From contig JAFYAB010000021.1 of NCBI GenBank assembly GCA_017540945.1, forward strand, positions 1 to 64,000: a DNA stretch of 64,000 bases, given 5' to 3'. Within the stretch, counting starts at the first letter, position 1. Each line of letters starts with the position of its first letter. This DNA comes from Oscillospiraceae bacterium. Its GTDB lineage: Bacteria; Bacillota_A; Clostridia; Oscillospirales; Oscillospiraceae. The notes under the pieces were generated by a model. The model worked only from the letters and a program-made list of their open reading frames with translations. It did no database searches and had not been told where the DNA came from. The position numbers and the translations under genes are program-made. Shown in pieces: positions 27,810 to 37,159 of the stretch.

Positions 27810-28413
27810 AACCGATACCAGGGTCCCGGAGCAGGAGGAGCAGAAAAAACCAGCGGCCCAGCCGCAGCAGCTCTCGCCCCGCCGCCGGACGGCTCTGGTG
27901 ACCTATCTGGCAATCCTGTTTGCCGCCGCCTTCCTGTTTGTGGCCATCGTGATGGTCCTGGAGACCAAGAAGCTCAAAACCATCAATGAGGAGCTGCAGA
28001 GCAGCAGTCAGAAGACCTCCGCCTCTCTCACCAACAACATCAACGCGCTGCAGCAGGAGAACCAGTCCCTGTCCGCCGAGAATGAAAAGCTCCAAAGCCG
28101 CATCGGCGAGCTGGTGGAGAGCGCCGCCCTGCAGGACGAGGCCCTGGCGGAGCTGCAGCAGCAGCTGAACACCGCCGCCACGGAGCAGGCGGATATGGAA
28201 CAGCAGATCGACGAGCTGCAGCAGCGCCTGGAGGAAGCGAGGCAGAATACCCAGGACGCCGTGCGGGTCAGCGAGCTGCTGCATCAGCTCATGGCCGCCG
28301 ACGAGGACGGAGATATGGAGAAGGTCCGGGAGCTGCTGGATGAGATCGAGCCCATTGCGGATCTGCTCTCCGAAACCGAGCGGGACATTTATGAAGAATT
28401 GAAGATTGCCTAA
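27802..28413 (+). CDS. Membrane-anchored coiled-coil protein in the parAB operon
   Basis: 203 aa. Short proline-rich cytoplasmic start, one membrane helix (residues about 34-56, TYLAILFAAAFLFVAIVMVL), then a long coiled coil (residues 60-160, rich in Q, E, L) and an acidic end. A tropomyosin-like layout recalls septation or DivIC-like proteins but no family is recognised. It starts within parB after AAGGAGGATCAGAATC, so expression is coupled with partitioning genes. The coiled-coil side probably faces outward if the N-in topology holds. Confidence 0.7.
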   Translation: MTETDTRVPEQEEQKKPAAQPQQLSPRRRTALVTYLAILFAAAFLFVAIVMVLETKKLKTINEELQSSSQKTSASLTNNINALQQENQSLSAENEKLQSRIGELVESAALQDEALAELQQQLNTAATEQADMEQQIDELQQRLEEARQNTQDAVRVSELLHQLMAADEDGDMEKVRELLDEIEPIADLLSETERDIYEELKIA

Positions 28414-28423
28414 GGCATCAGTG

Positions 28424-28635
28424 ACCAGGCATCAGGCACCGCTCATGCGTTTTTGAAAGGACACCTCATTTACCCCGTTCGAGTGTTTTTCAAGCAAGAG
28501 AGATTCAGAAGAATCGCTTGTTGCCCGACAGCCTTACAGACGGGGGATCGGTTTGAATAAGATATGACATTCCAGGCGGTGTCTGATCCCTGAACTCGAA
28601 GAGTTACGAAGTATGCCTATTGCCTGGCGCCTCCG
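28424..28635. other. Repeat-bounded, possibly structured segment upstream of serS
   Basis: CAGGCATCAGGCACC at the left and its inverted relative (ATGCCTATTGCCTGGCGCC) at 28612-28630 enclose about 170 bases. Inside: TTCGAGT near 28480 can pair with ACTCGAA near 28595, enclosing a GATTCAGAAGAATC hairpin. No T-box GGGTGGNACC sequence is present. Confidence 0.4.
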
Positions 28636-28685
28636 GGTCTGTTGATAAAACCGGAATGTTGAAGAACAAAGGAAGGACAATTACC

Positions 28686-29975
<1,290 letters not shown>

Positions 29976-30005
29976 GAAGGTATCTATTCAGTAGCCCCCT
30001 TCGTC

Positions 30006-30139
30006 GTAGGGGCGGATGCCCACATCCGCCCTCGCTTGCAGGCAAAAATCGGTAGGTAGGGCCGATGTAGGCATCGGCCCCTACGGGCGACTGAACAATT
30101 ACGTAAGAAGAAAGATGTAGGGACGGCACTCTGCCGTCC
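30006..30139. repeat. Three GTAG-headed palindromes of three stem types between serS and mscL
   Basis: 30006-30031: GTAG with stem GGGCGGATG/CATCCGCCC. 30059-30084: the common GGGCCGATG stem, reversed. 30117-30139: GTAG with stem GGACGGCA/TGCCGTCC. The heads are the same while the stems differ. Confidence 0.88.
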
Positions 30140-30213
30140 GCCCCATGTACCGGGTATAATCATCGGCCCATTACAGCCGGTAATTATAAAAATCGAGAAA
30201 GGAGGAAACAGAA

Positions 30214-30708
30214 ATGGCAGAAGAAAAGAAAGGCTTTATTCAGGAGTTCAAGGAGTTCGCGATCTCCGGCAACATGTTTGACATGGCCGTCGGCATCATC
30301 ATCGGCGGCGTGTTCAAGGATCTTGTCGCGTCCTTCACCGAGAACATCATCATGCCGATCATTGGCATCTTCACCGGCGGCATCGACTTCAGCCAGTGGA
30401 AGATCGAGATGCCTTCCCTCTTCCAGAAGGCTGCGGACGCCGCGGGCATCGAAGGCGCGGAAGCCACCGCTGCTGCGGAGGAAGCCGGCAACTTCCTGAA
30501 CTACGGCAAGTTCATCTCCTCGATCATCAGCTTCCTGATCCTGATGCTGGTGGTCTTCCTGATGGTCAAGAGCGTCAACAAGCTCCGCAAGGCCGTCGAG
30601 GCCAAGAAGGCCAAGGAGGAAGAGCCTGCTCCTGAACCCGATCCCGAACCCTCCGCCGAGGAAAAACTCCTCATCGAGATCCGCGACCTGCTGGCTGAGA
30701 AGAAGTAA
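30214..30708 (+). CDS. mscL: Large-conductance mechanosensitive channel MscL
   Basis: 164 aa. KEFAISGNMFDMAVGIIIGG is the MscL TM1 signature; TM2 is SSIISFLILMLVVFLMVKSV. The C-terminal Pro/Glu stretch leads to the usual helix EKLLIEIRDLLAEKK. The periplasmic loop is expanded with an Ala-rich helix (residues about 68-95), longer than in E. coli MscL (136 aa). It releases solutes on hypo-osmotic shock. Ribosome site AAAGGAGGAAACAGAA. Confidence 0.94.
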   Translation: MAEEKKGFIQEFKEFAISGNMFDMAVGIIIGGVFKDLVASFTENIIMPIIGIFTGGIDFSQWKIEMPSLFQKAADAAGIEGAEATAAAEEAGNFLNYGKFISSIISFLILMLVVFLMVKSVNKLRKAVEAKKAKEEEPAPEPDPEPSAEEKLLIEIRDLLAEKK

Positions 30709-30722
30709 GCAAGCCGCACCAA

Positions 30723-30762
30723 CGAAAAAACGCCGCACCCCCACGGGTACGGCGTTTTTTCG
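30723..30762 (+). terminator. mscL terminator
   Basis: AAAAAACGCCG...CGGCGTTTTTT with inner ACCC/GGGT pairing, 15 bases after mscL; strong T-run. Confidence 0.9.
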
Positions 30763-31158
30763 TCGCTTGAGAAAGGATATTCGGATTTGCGGGACCCGCA
30801 GAAGCCGGGCACCAGACCCGCATGCAGGGACAAGCCGCCAAAAGGAATGGCTTGTCGCTCCGAGCATAGCTCTCCGCGACGTTCCGCGACAGCCCACCGG
30901 GCTCTCGGCGCTGAACGCGCTTACATTGCTTGTCCGCCGGCCGAGCTCCAAGGAACAAGGTGCAAACTGTAGGGGCCGATGCCCACATCGGCCCTTTCCC
31001 CATACGATACGGAGGGCCGATGTGGGCATCGGCCCCTACGGAGGATTAAGGAACAAGGTGCAAGTTCGCAGATCCCTTGGTCCTTGATCTTTGAACCAAG
31101 ATCCTCGAACCTTGTCCCTTATTTATTCGACAAACACGATCTGCTGATATGCGGGCTT
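30763..31158. other. Intergenic repeats between mscL and the APH-like gene
   Basis: No gene supported. A REP pair lies at 30969-30994 and 31014-31039 (inverted). GACAAGCC..GGCTTGTC and TTGCTTGTCC words resemble those near 14763. AAGGAACAAGGTGCAA repeats lie around 30950-30965 and 31048-31065, on both sides of the REP pair. Confidence 0.65.
30969..31039. repeat. Inverted pair of GTAG-headed REPs
   Basis: Units 30969-30994 and 31014-31039, opposite orientation, same stem and spacing as the pairs at 4510 and 8816. Confidence 0.9.
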
Positions 31159-32025
31159 TCAGCGCAGTGCGTACCACGTCGGTACGACGCCGTCGGCGTA
31201 CCAGCCGGCGACCCGCTTTGCCTGCTCTCGCATGACCCGGACCTCGGCCTCGCCGTAGGGGATGGCCCAAGGGAGGGAGCCCAGCACACCGGAACAGAGA
31301 TACAGGAGCAGAAGCCGCCAGAATTCCTCCGGTACGCCGCCGTCAAAATAGCCGTCCACCTGGCCTCGGGCCAGGGCCGGGGCCGCGGCGGCAGTCCATA
31401 CGAGGCGGTCGAAGTCCTCCCAGGGGTCTCCGAAGCCGCAGCGGTCAAAGTCGATGAGCGTCAGCCGCCCGTCCGCATACAGGAAGTTCCCCACGTGGAA
31501 GTCCCCGTGCTGGAAGCAATGGGGGCGGCCCGCCAGCAGCGCCCGATGCTCCGCCGCCCCGGCCAGCAGGGCCTCGTCTCCCTCGTATTTCAGCGGGCAG
31601 GCCAGGTATTCGGCGATCCTTCTGTCGATCTTGGCGTTGAAGCGCTCCCCCCAGTCCGGGAGTCCGGCGGGGGCGGGAATGGAATGGATGTGCCGCAGCA
31701 GCCGGCCCGCGGCCAGACCGTCGGCGTAGAGCTGGGCATCCGAACGCTTCGAGATGGCGGCCCGGGCGTTTTCTCCCTCGATCCAGGCCTCCAGGACGTA
31801 AAAGCCCTCGGCGCAGGGACCGCATTCCAGGGGCCGGGCGATGGCCGGCTGCCCCTCGGCGGCCAGAGATTGGAGGCGAAAGACCCGTTCCAGCCGCTCC
31901 GCCCGGTCCGGGGCTGCGACCCGGAGGAAGAACACCCTCCCGTCGGCGGTTTCGGCCCGGTATTTCCGGTCCGGCGACCAGCCCGCGAGGATGGGTGCGC
32001 GGGATACGATGGCGTCGTATAACAT
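31159..32025 (-). CDS. Aminoglycoside phosphotransferase (APH)-family kinase
   Basis: 288 aa. Catalytic loop HGDFHVGNFLY and metal-binding LIDFDRCGFGDP are the conserved APH/choline-kinase pair; the N-lobe beta-strands include YRAETADGRVFFLRV. Such enzymes phosphorylate small molecules, from antibiotics to sugars or thiamine. Nothing in the sequence fixes the substrate, so it should not be called a resistance gene. Weak ribosome site GAAAGGAATTTCCT. It is alone between repeat blocks, opposite to its neighbours. Confidence 0.82.
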   Translation of the reverse strand: MLYDAIVSRAPILAGWSPDRKYRAETADGRVFFLRVAAPDRAERLERVFRLQSLAAEGQPAIARPLECGPCAEGFYVLEAWIEGENARAAISKRSDAQLYADGLAAGRLLRHIHSIPAPAGLPDWGERFNAKIDRRIAEYLACPLKYEGDEALLAGAAEHRALLAGRPHCFQHGDFHVGNFLYADGRLTLIDFDRCGFGDPWEDFDRLVWTAAAAPALARGQVDGYFDGGVPEEFWRLLLLYLCSGVLGSLPWAIPYGEAEVRVMREQAKRVAGWYADGVVPTWYALR

Positions 32026-32049
32026 AGGAAATTCCTTTCAGTCATCGCT

Positions 32050-32201
32050 GTAGGGGCGCTCAGTGAGCGCCCGCGCTTGCGAAGCAAGCATCGTTTGCGG
32101 GAGCAAACGATCCAAACGCAGATCAGATCGAAGCCGCGCAGGATCGGCCTCCGGTCGATTGTCCGCCTGCGGCGGACCGGGCGCTCAATGAGCGCCCCTA
32201 C
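32050..32201. repeat. Inverted pair of GTAG-headed palindromes, second stem type
   Basis: GTAG with stem GGGCGCTCA/TGAGCGCCC at 32050-32072 and the reversed copy at 32179-32201. Between them are smaller hairpins (GCTTGCGAAGCAAGC, ATCGTTTG/CAAACGAT, GTCCGCCTGCGGCGGAC). The right copy contains the stop codon of the radical SAM gene. Confidence 0.88.
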
Positions 32202-33109
32202 GGCTTATTCGGAAGGATGCCTTCTCCGTCGAAGGCAGGCACATATTCCAGCGAGGCCGCCTCCGGGCCCTGGACGAAGCCGTCCTCCAGGCCCAGCAGG
32301 TAAAGCCAGGAGAGCACCGTGTCGTATTCCTCCCCGGTGATCTGCCGGTCGAAGGGCGGGAGCTTCGCCGCGGGGCCCATGGGGACGTACTGACTCATGA
32401 GGGAGACCAGCACCGAGCCCCGGGGGAAGGCGTCGGCGATCCACTCCAGCACGCCGACGGAGTTGTCGATCTGGCCGGGCAGGATCAGGTGGCGGATCAG
32501 CACGCCCTTCTTCAGCAGGCCGCCCTGGATCACGCAGGGGCCGGTCTGACGGAACATCTCCAAAATCGCAGCTTTCGCCGTCTCCACGTAGTCCGGGGCC
32601 ACGGAGAGCCGCTTCGCCAGCCGGGGGTCGGAGTATTTCATGTCCGGCAGCCAGACGTCCACCTTTCCCTCCAGCGCCCGCAGGGTCTCCACCCGCTCGT
32701 AGCCCCCGCAGTTGTACACCACAGGGACCGGCAGCTTCGGCTCCAGAGCCGGGAGGATGTCCGGCAGAAAGTGGGTGGGGGTCACCAGGTTGATATTGTG
32801 GCAGCCGTCCGCGATCAGCTTTTCAAAAATCCCCCGCAGACGGACGCTGTCCAGAGCATAGCCGTGCCTTTGGGCGGAGATCTCGTAGTTCTGGCAGAAG
32901 CGGCAGCGCAGGGTGCAGCCCGAGAAAAAGACCGCCCCGGAGCCGTATTCCCCGGAGATCACGGGCTCCTCCCACCAGTGGGCCGCGGCCCGGGCCGCCA
33001 CTGGGTGAGCGGGCATGCCGCAGAAGCCCCGTTCCCCCGCGGTCCGGTCCACGCCGCAGATCCGGGGACAGAGGGTGCAATGATGATAGCTGAACGTTTG
33101 TTTTGCCAT
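32198..33109 (-). CDS. Radical SAM protein, PflA-like
   Basis: 303 aa. An N-terminal cysteine set (CTLCPRICGVDR, then GFCGMP) is followed by the [4Fe-4S] motif C-x3-C-x2-C in SGCTLRCRFCQNYEIS, with the glycine-rich SAM-binding region NINLVTPTHFLP. This resembles COG1313-type proteins related to pyruvate formate-lyase activating enzymes; the substrate is unknown. The start at 33109 has GGAGGCTCTCC upstream. The stop codon TAG (32198-32200) is the TAG of a REP head, so the last residues NKP may not be native. Confidence 0.85.
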   Translation of the reverse strand: MAKQTFSYHHCTLCPRICGVDRTAGERGFCGMPAHPVAARAAAHWWEEPVISGEYGSGAVFFSGCTLRCRFCQNYEISAQRHGYALDSVRLRGIFEKLIADGCHNINLVTPTHFLPDILPALEPKLPVPVVYNCGGYERVETLRALEGKVDVWLPDMKYSDPRLAKRLSVAPDYVETAKAAILEMFRQTGPCVIQGGLLKKGVLIRHLILPGQIDNSVGVLEWIADAFPRGSVLVSLMSQYVPMGPAAKLPPFDRQITGEEYDTVLSWLYLLGLEDGFVQGPEAASLEYVPAFDGEGILPNKP

Positions 33110-33452
33110 GGAGAGCCTCCGATATCGGGCAGGATGTGACGGATCCGGGGTCGTAGAATAAAAGGTTCAAGGTTCGAGCGGCGAGGTTCGAGGTTTGAGG
33201 ATAGAGATTCAAGGGACAAGGTTCGAGAAGCAAGGGGCAAGGGACCTGCGGGCTTGCATCTGGCGCCTTGTACCTCAGCCCGACAAATCTATCATACCAG
33301 AAAAAAGCGAAAACCGCAAGCTTTACGAACGGGCGAAGCTGTGATATAATAAGATACCAGATACAGGACCATATCCATCTGCAATCCTCCGGCATGGGCG
33401 CCCTGCAAAAGACGGAGGAGCGCTGAGTCCGGAGGGGCTGTATTGGGAATCA
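33110..33452. other. Intergenic region with GGTTCGAG repeats
   Basis: 33163-33245 holds degenerate direct copies of AGGTTC(A/G)AG and AAGGGACAAGG; no gene. A promoter lies at 33322-33350 (TTTACG, 17, TATAAT) reading toward rlmD. Confidence 0.6.
33322..33350 (+). promoter_or_regulatory. Promoter upstream of rlmD
   Basis: TTTACG (33322-33327), 17-base spacer, TATAAT (33345-33350). Confidence 0.6.
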
Positions 33453-33468
33453 TGTTTCACGTGAAACA
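33453..33468. other. parS site 2
   Basis: TGTTTCACGTGAAACA, identical to the site at 26041, inside the leader of rlmD about 7.4 kb away. Confidence 0.95.
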
Positions 33469-33495
33469 CAGGTGCCAGACAAGGGAGGGATCCGG

Positions 33496-35037
33496 ATGCT
33501 GAAAATCGGACAAATGGAACAGGCGGGGATCATAGGCTACTCCTCCGAGGGCTTGGGCGTGTGCCGGATCGACGGCTGCGCTGTATTCGTACCCAACGCC
33601 ATCCGCGGGGAGCGCTGCGAAATCAAGGTCACCCACGTCAGTAAAAACAGCGCCCACGGAAAGATCGAGCGGATTCTGGAGCGCTCTCCCCATCGGATCT
33701 CCCGGGCCTGCCCCGTGGCCAAGCTCTGCGGCGGCTGCCAATATCACCACATGGACTACGGGGAAGAGCTGTACGCAAAGGCGCAAAAAGTCACCGACGC
33801 CCTGAACCGGATCGGAAATCAGAACATTTCCGATTTGAAAATCACGGGAGCGGCAGAGATTTCAAATTATCGGAACAAAGCGCAGTATCCGATCAGCTTG
33901 AAGAACGGAAAACCCGTCGCGGGATTCTATAAAAACCGCACCCATGAGGTCATTCCCGTTTCCCGCTGCGCCATCCTGCCGGAGCTCTTTGACAAGGTAA
34001 AGGACGTGGTGATGCGCTGGGCGGAAGAGGATCGGATTTCCGTCTATGACGAGGCCACGGGCCAGGGCCTGCTCCGCCACATTTACGTCCGAAAAGGAAG
34101 CGTCTCCGGCCAGCTCATGGTCTGCATCGTGGCCAACGGAGACCGGCTTCCCCGGGAAAATCGGCTGATTCACGCCCTCTGCCGGGAGATCCCCGGGCTG
34201 GCCTCGGTGATCCTCTCGGTCAACACAAGGCCTACCAACGTGGTCCTGGGCAACGAGTTCCGCACACTCTGGGGGCAGGACTGGATCGAGGACACGCTCT
34301 GCGGCTTCACCTTCCGCCTCTCCCCCCGGTCTTTCTATCAGGTCAACCACGACCAGGCCCAGCGGCTGTATGAAAAGGCCGTGGAGCTGGCGGAGCTCCA
34401 CGGGACGGAGACGGTCCTGGACCTCTACTGCGGCACCGGCACCATCACCCTGGCCCTGTCCCGCAAAGCCGGCCGCGCCGTCGGCGTGGAGGTGGTCCCT
34501 CAGGCCATCGAGGACGCCTGGGAGAACGCCAGCCGCAACGGGGTGGAGAACGTGGAGTTCTTCTGCGCCGACGCCGGCGAAGCGGCGGAGCGCTTTGCGT
34601 CACAGGCAGCAGGCAGCGGGCAGCAGGCAGCAGGAGACGGAGGACGCGAGGCGTCCGGGGAGCACGCCGCAGGGGCGGCCATTGGCCGCCCGCCCGTGGC
34701 AGACACCTCCGACGAGGCATCAGGCACCAGGCACCAGGCATCAGGGGACGGGGGATGCGGATTCTTCGCTTCGCTCAGAATGACGGGAGGGCCGGAGGTC
34801 ATCCTGGTGGACCCGCCCCGGAAGGGCCTGGCGCCCTACGTGATCGACGCCATGGTTCGGATGGCGCCCGACCGGATCGTCTACGTCTCCTGCGACCCCG
34901 CCACCCTGGCCCGGGACGTGAAGCTCCTGACCGAGCAGGGCTACGCCCTCACCCACGCCGAAGCCTTCGACCTCTTCCCCCGGACCTTCCACGTGGAGAC
35001 TGTTGTCTCGTTGTCCCAACTCAAATCCGAGGTGTAG
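33496..35037 (+). CDS. rlmD: 23S rRNA (uracil-C5)-methyltransferase, RlmD/RumA family, with 63-residue repeat-derived insert
   Basis: 513 aa. TRAM-like N-terminus; iron-sulfur cysteines C72, C78, C81 and C158; SAM site LDLYCGTGTITLAL; DPPRKGL; catalytic Cys466 in YVSCDPATLARD; final FHVETVV. It methylates a uracil of 23S rRNA. The ATG at 33496 follows GGGAGGGATCCGG. Residues about 369-431, between the SAM domain's fourth strand and GPEVILVDPPRKG, are built from repeats (SGQQAAG, GAAIGRPP, FFASLRMT) and keep the frame. The 3' end overlaps the convergent recombinase gene by 97 bases, which suggests an integration site. Confidence 0.92.
   Translation: MLKIGQMEQAGIIGYSSEGLGVCRIDGCAVFVPNAIRGERCEIKVTHVSKNSAHGKIERILERSPHRISRACPVAKLCGGCQYHHMDYGEELYAKAQKVTDALNRIGNQNISDLKITGAAEISNYRNKAQYPISLKNGKPVAGFYKNRTHEVIPVSRCAILPELFDKVKDVVMRWAEEDRISVYDEATGQGLLRHIYVRKGSVSGQLMVCIVANGDRLPRENRLIHALCREIPGLASVILSVNTRPTNVVLGNEFRTLWGQDWIEDTLCGFTFRLSPRSFYQVNHDQAQRLYEKAVELAELHGTETVLDLYCGTGTITLALSRKAGRAVGVEVVPQAIEDAWENASRNGVENVEFFCADAGEAAERFASQAAGSGQQAAGDGGREASGEHAAGAAIGRPPVADTSDEASGTRHQASGDGGCGFFASLRMTGGPEVILVDPPRKGLAPYVIDAMVRMAPDRIVYVSCDPATLARDVKLLTEQGYALTHAEAFDLFPRTFHVETVVSLSQLKSEV
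34600..34788. repeat. Composite repeat insertion inside rlmD
   Basis: Bases 34604-34632 GCAGGCAGCGGGCAGCAGG-type; 34673-34693 GCAG-headed GGGCGGCCATTGGCCGCCC palindrome; 34707-34742 GGCATCAGGCACC words; 34763-34788 TTCTTCGCTTCGCTCAGAA-type word. 189 bases, 63 codons, no stop. Confidence 0.85.
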
Positions 35038-36638
35038 CCCTCCCCGAACCAGACCGGGAACTTGAAGCGAATGGAGCGGACCAGGCGGCCGTCGGGCTGC
35101 TCCTCGGGATAGATCTCGATCCGGTCGATAAAGCTGTTCAAAAACTTTTTCTTCTCGGAGTCCGTGAAGTGGGCGTAGAGCTTATCAAAGTAGAGCAGGA
35201 ACTGATAGACCTGGTCCACGTTGAATTTCTCCTGCAGCAGATTGTCCAGCCGGGTCTGCAGAACCGCGACGGCCTCCTCTGTGGCAGAAATCTCGTCGTA
35301 CAGGCGGTCCAGCCGGCTCTCCATGTCGGCGTACTTCCGCTCATAGTGGGGGTCGGTGACGTCCAGCCGGTCCATCAGTTCGCCCAGCTTGTCCTTTGCA
35401 CCGTTTTTCTGGCGGAGCTGCTGCTGCAGCTCTGCCAGTTCTTCTTCCAGCTCGTGAGTGTCGATCCGCTGACCGATCTTCTCCCGAATGGCTGCCTCGA
35501 ATTTCGGATTGTTCACCAGACAGTAGATGATTTCCTCCACGGCGGAGTTGAGCTTTTCCTGGCTGAACTGCTTGCTGAAGCCGCATTTGTGTCCGCTGAC
35601 GGTCGTGCGGTGCTTGCAAACGTAATAGTAATAATCCTTGTAGAACTCGCCCTTTTTGTTCTTCTTCCGGTTGACGTTGCCGTACATGCCGGCGCCGCAG
35701 ACCGGGCAGCGCAGAAGGCCGGACAGCAGATTTTCCCGTTCCAAATTGTAGACCTTCTCCCAGGGCTTGCCGGTCTCCTCGCGCCTCTGCCGGGCCAGCT
35801 CCCAATCCTCTTCGGAGACGATGGCCTCATGCTGCCCTTCATAAACCGGATACTCGTCCTGGTGCACGATGTGGAATTCATTTCGTGTTCCGGGGATTTT
35901 TTCTGTAGCCCGACGTCCGTAGGCAATCTTCCCCATGTAGACCGGGTTTTCCAGCACCTTGCGGACAAAGTTTGAGGAAAACAGATCCAGTGTGTTGTTC
36001 TGCCGCTTTTTCTTTTGATAATGGGCGTTCAGGTATTCGGCGATCTTGCCGGAGCCCATGCAGGCGTGAATGAACTTGTCAAAGATGACGCGGATCACTT
36101 CGGCTTCGTCCTCGGCAATCAGCAGCTCGCCGTTCTCCAGCTTGTAGCCGTAAGGGGCGAAGCCTCCGTTCCACTTGCCCTCCCGGGCCTTTTGCTCCCG
36201 CCCGGCCATGGTCTGGGTGCGGATGTTTTCCCGTTCGATCTCCGCCACGGCGGAGAGGACCGAGATCATCAGCTTGCCGGCGTCCTTGGAGCTGTCGATC
36301 CCGTCCTCCACGCAGATCAGATTGACGCCGTAGTCCTGCATCTTTTGCAGGGAGCTCAGCACGTCCGCCGCGTTGCGTCCGAAGCGGGAGAGCTTGAACA
36401 CCAGGACGAAGTCCACGTTGTCCTTGCCGTCTTCAATGTCCTGGAGCATCCGCTGAAATTCCGGCCGACCCTGGATGTTCTTGCCGGACTTGCCCTCGTC
36501 GCAGTATTCGCCGGCGACGACCATCTCCTGGAATTCCGCGTATTTCCGCAGCTTTTCCCGCTGGGCCTCCAGGCTGAAGCCATCCACCTGGATCGCCGTA
36601 GAAACACGGGTGTAGAGATAACATCGTTTTGTCTTCAT
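34941..36638 (-). CDS. Large serine recombinase
   Basis: 565 aa. Resolvase domain with nucleophile Ser13 (YTRVSTAIQVDGFSLEAQ) and FKLSRFGRN; recombinase domain GFAPYGYKLENGEL; zinc ribbon CPVCGAGMYGNVN...CKH; then a coiled coil (residues 360-490) and C-terminal beta end KFPVWFGEGY. It integrates and excises a mobile element. The ATG at 36638 has AAGGAGAATTACA and its own promoter. Its 3' end overlaps rlmD on the opposite strand, so the attachment site probably lies within 34941-35040. It shows no frameshift. Confidence 0.92.
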   Translation of the reverse strand: MKTKRCYLYTRVSTAIQVDGFSLEAQREKLRKYAEFQEMVVAGEYCDEGKSGKNIQGRPEFQRMLQDIEDGKDNVDFVLVFKLSRFGRNAADVLSSLQKMQDYGVNLICVEDGIDSSKDAGKLMISVLSAVAEIERENIRTQTMAGREQKAREGKWNGGFAPYGYKLENGELLIAEDEAEVIRVIFDKFIHACMGSGKIAEYLNAHYQKKKRQNNTLDLFSSNFVRKVLENPVYMGKIAYGRRATEKIPGTRNEFHIVHQDEYPVYEGQHEAIVSEEDWELARQRREETGKPWEKVYNLERENLLSGLLRCPVCGAGMYGNVNRKKNKKGEFYKDYYYYVCKHRTTVSGHKCGFSKQFSQEKLNSAVEEIIYCLVNNPKFEAAIREKIGQRIDTHELEEELAELQQQLRQKNGAKDKLGELMDRLDVTDPHYERKYADMESRLDRLYDEISATEEAVAVLQTRLDNLLQEKFNVDQVYQFLLYFDKLYAHFTDSEKKKFLNSFIDRIEIYPEEQPDGRLVRSIRFKFPVWFGEGYTSDLSWDNETTVSTWKVRGKRSKASAWVRA

Positions 36639-36683
36639 TGTAATTCTCCTTACTTGATTACAGTAAACCAATCTGTCCCAACC

Positions 36684-36712
36684 ATTATACATAATCTATA
36701 TATCTTCGTCAA
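36684..36712 (-). promoter_or_regulatory. Recombinase promoter
   Basis: Minus strand TTGACG (36707-36712), 17-base spacer, TATAAT (36684-36689). Confidence 0.85.
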
Positions 36713-36731
36713 GAGGGACAGATAAAATAAT

Positions 36732-36766
36732 GCAGGGGCCGCAGATTTCTTCTGCAGCCCCTGCGT
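36732..36766 (-). terminator. Terminator upstream of recombinase
   Basis: GCAGGGGCCGCAGA / TCTGCAGCCCCTGC hairpin followed on the minus strand by ATTATTTTAT. It ends transcription of the small gene at 36774-36941. Confidence 0.75.
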
Positions 36767-36773
36767 ATCGGGC

Positions 36774-36941
36774 TCATTCTTCTGCGCAAGCCGCTTCCGC
36801 CGATGCTTTCTCCTGCTCTTTTTGCAGCTCTTCCTTCAGGATCGCGCCGTATTTCTCGATGAGCCCCGTCAAATAATCGACACAGCGGTCAAAGGCCGCC
36901 TCCTGTGCCGGTGTCCATTGTGTTTCATATTCTGTGTTCAG
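36774..36941 (-). CDS. Small mobile-element protein, apparent CTG start
   Basis: 55 residues if read from CTG at 36941: NTEYETQWTPAQEAAFDRCV then DYLTGLIEKYGAILKEELQ and an Ala/Glu end. AGGAGG lies 6 bases before the CTG, and no ATG, GTG or TTG is in a better position. The acidic helical layout with 'W(T)P.QE.AFDRC.D' recalls small proteins of clostridial mobilizable elements, by memory only. It lies between recombinase and relaxase, followed by a terminator. Confidence 0.55.
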   Translation of the reverse strand: MNTEYETQWTPAQEAAFDRCVDYLTGLIEKYGAILKEELQKEQEKASAEAACAEE

Positions 36942-37061
36942 ATTGATCCTCCTTATTTCATCGTCGTTTCATCGCTCGTTTTCCTCTTTCTCAGAAAAAT
37001 GTGTGGTTTTTCGCCTCGTTTCTCCGGGTCAAGGCCTGGAAAACAGGGCTGTTTTTTCGAT

Positions 37062-37103
37062 AGAAGGAGCTCCGACGGGGTACGGTACCATCGGAGCTCC
37101 TTC
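37062..37103. repeat. 13-bp perfect inverted repeat upstream of the small gene
   Basis: GAAGGAGCTCCGA / TCGGAGCTCCTTC around a 15-base loop, between relaxase stop and the 55-aa gene. No T-run on either side; processing or attenuation is possible. Confidence 0.5.
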
Positions 37104-37159
37104 TGTGGGCAAATATGCGTTTTTTGCAGGTGTAGACAGTGTTTTGGCTGCTCCCGCGC

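Noticed and set aside
28414..28685. T-box riboswitch before serS
   Set aside because: No GGGTGGNACC antiterminator sequence and no recognisable specifier loop, although the segment can form hairpins.
31159..32025. Antibiotic-resistance gene call for the APH-family kinase
   Set aside because: The catalytic motifs are shared by many small-molecule kinases. No feature ties it to a drug substrate or a mobile context.
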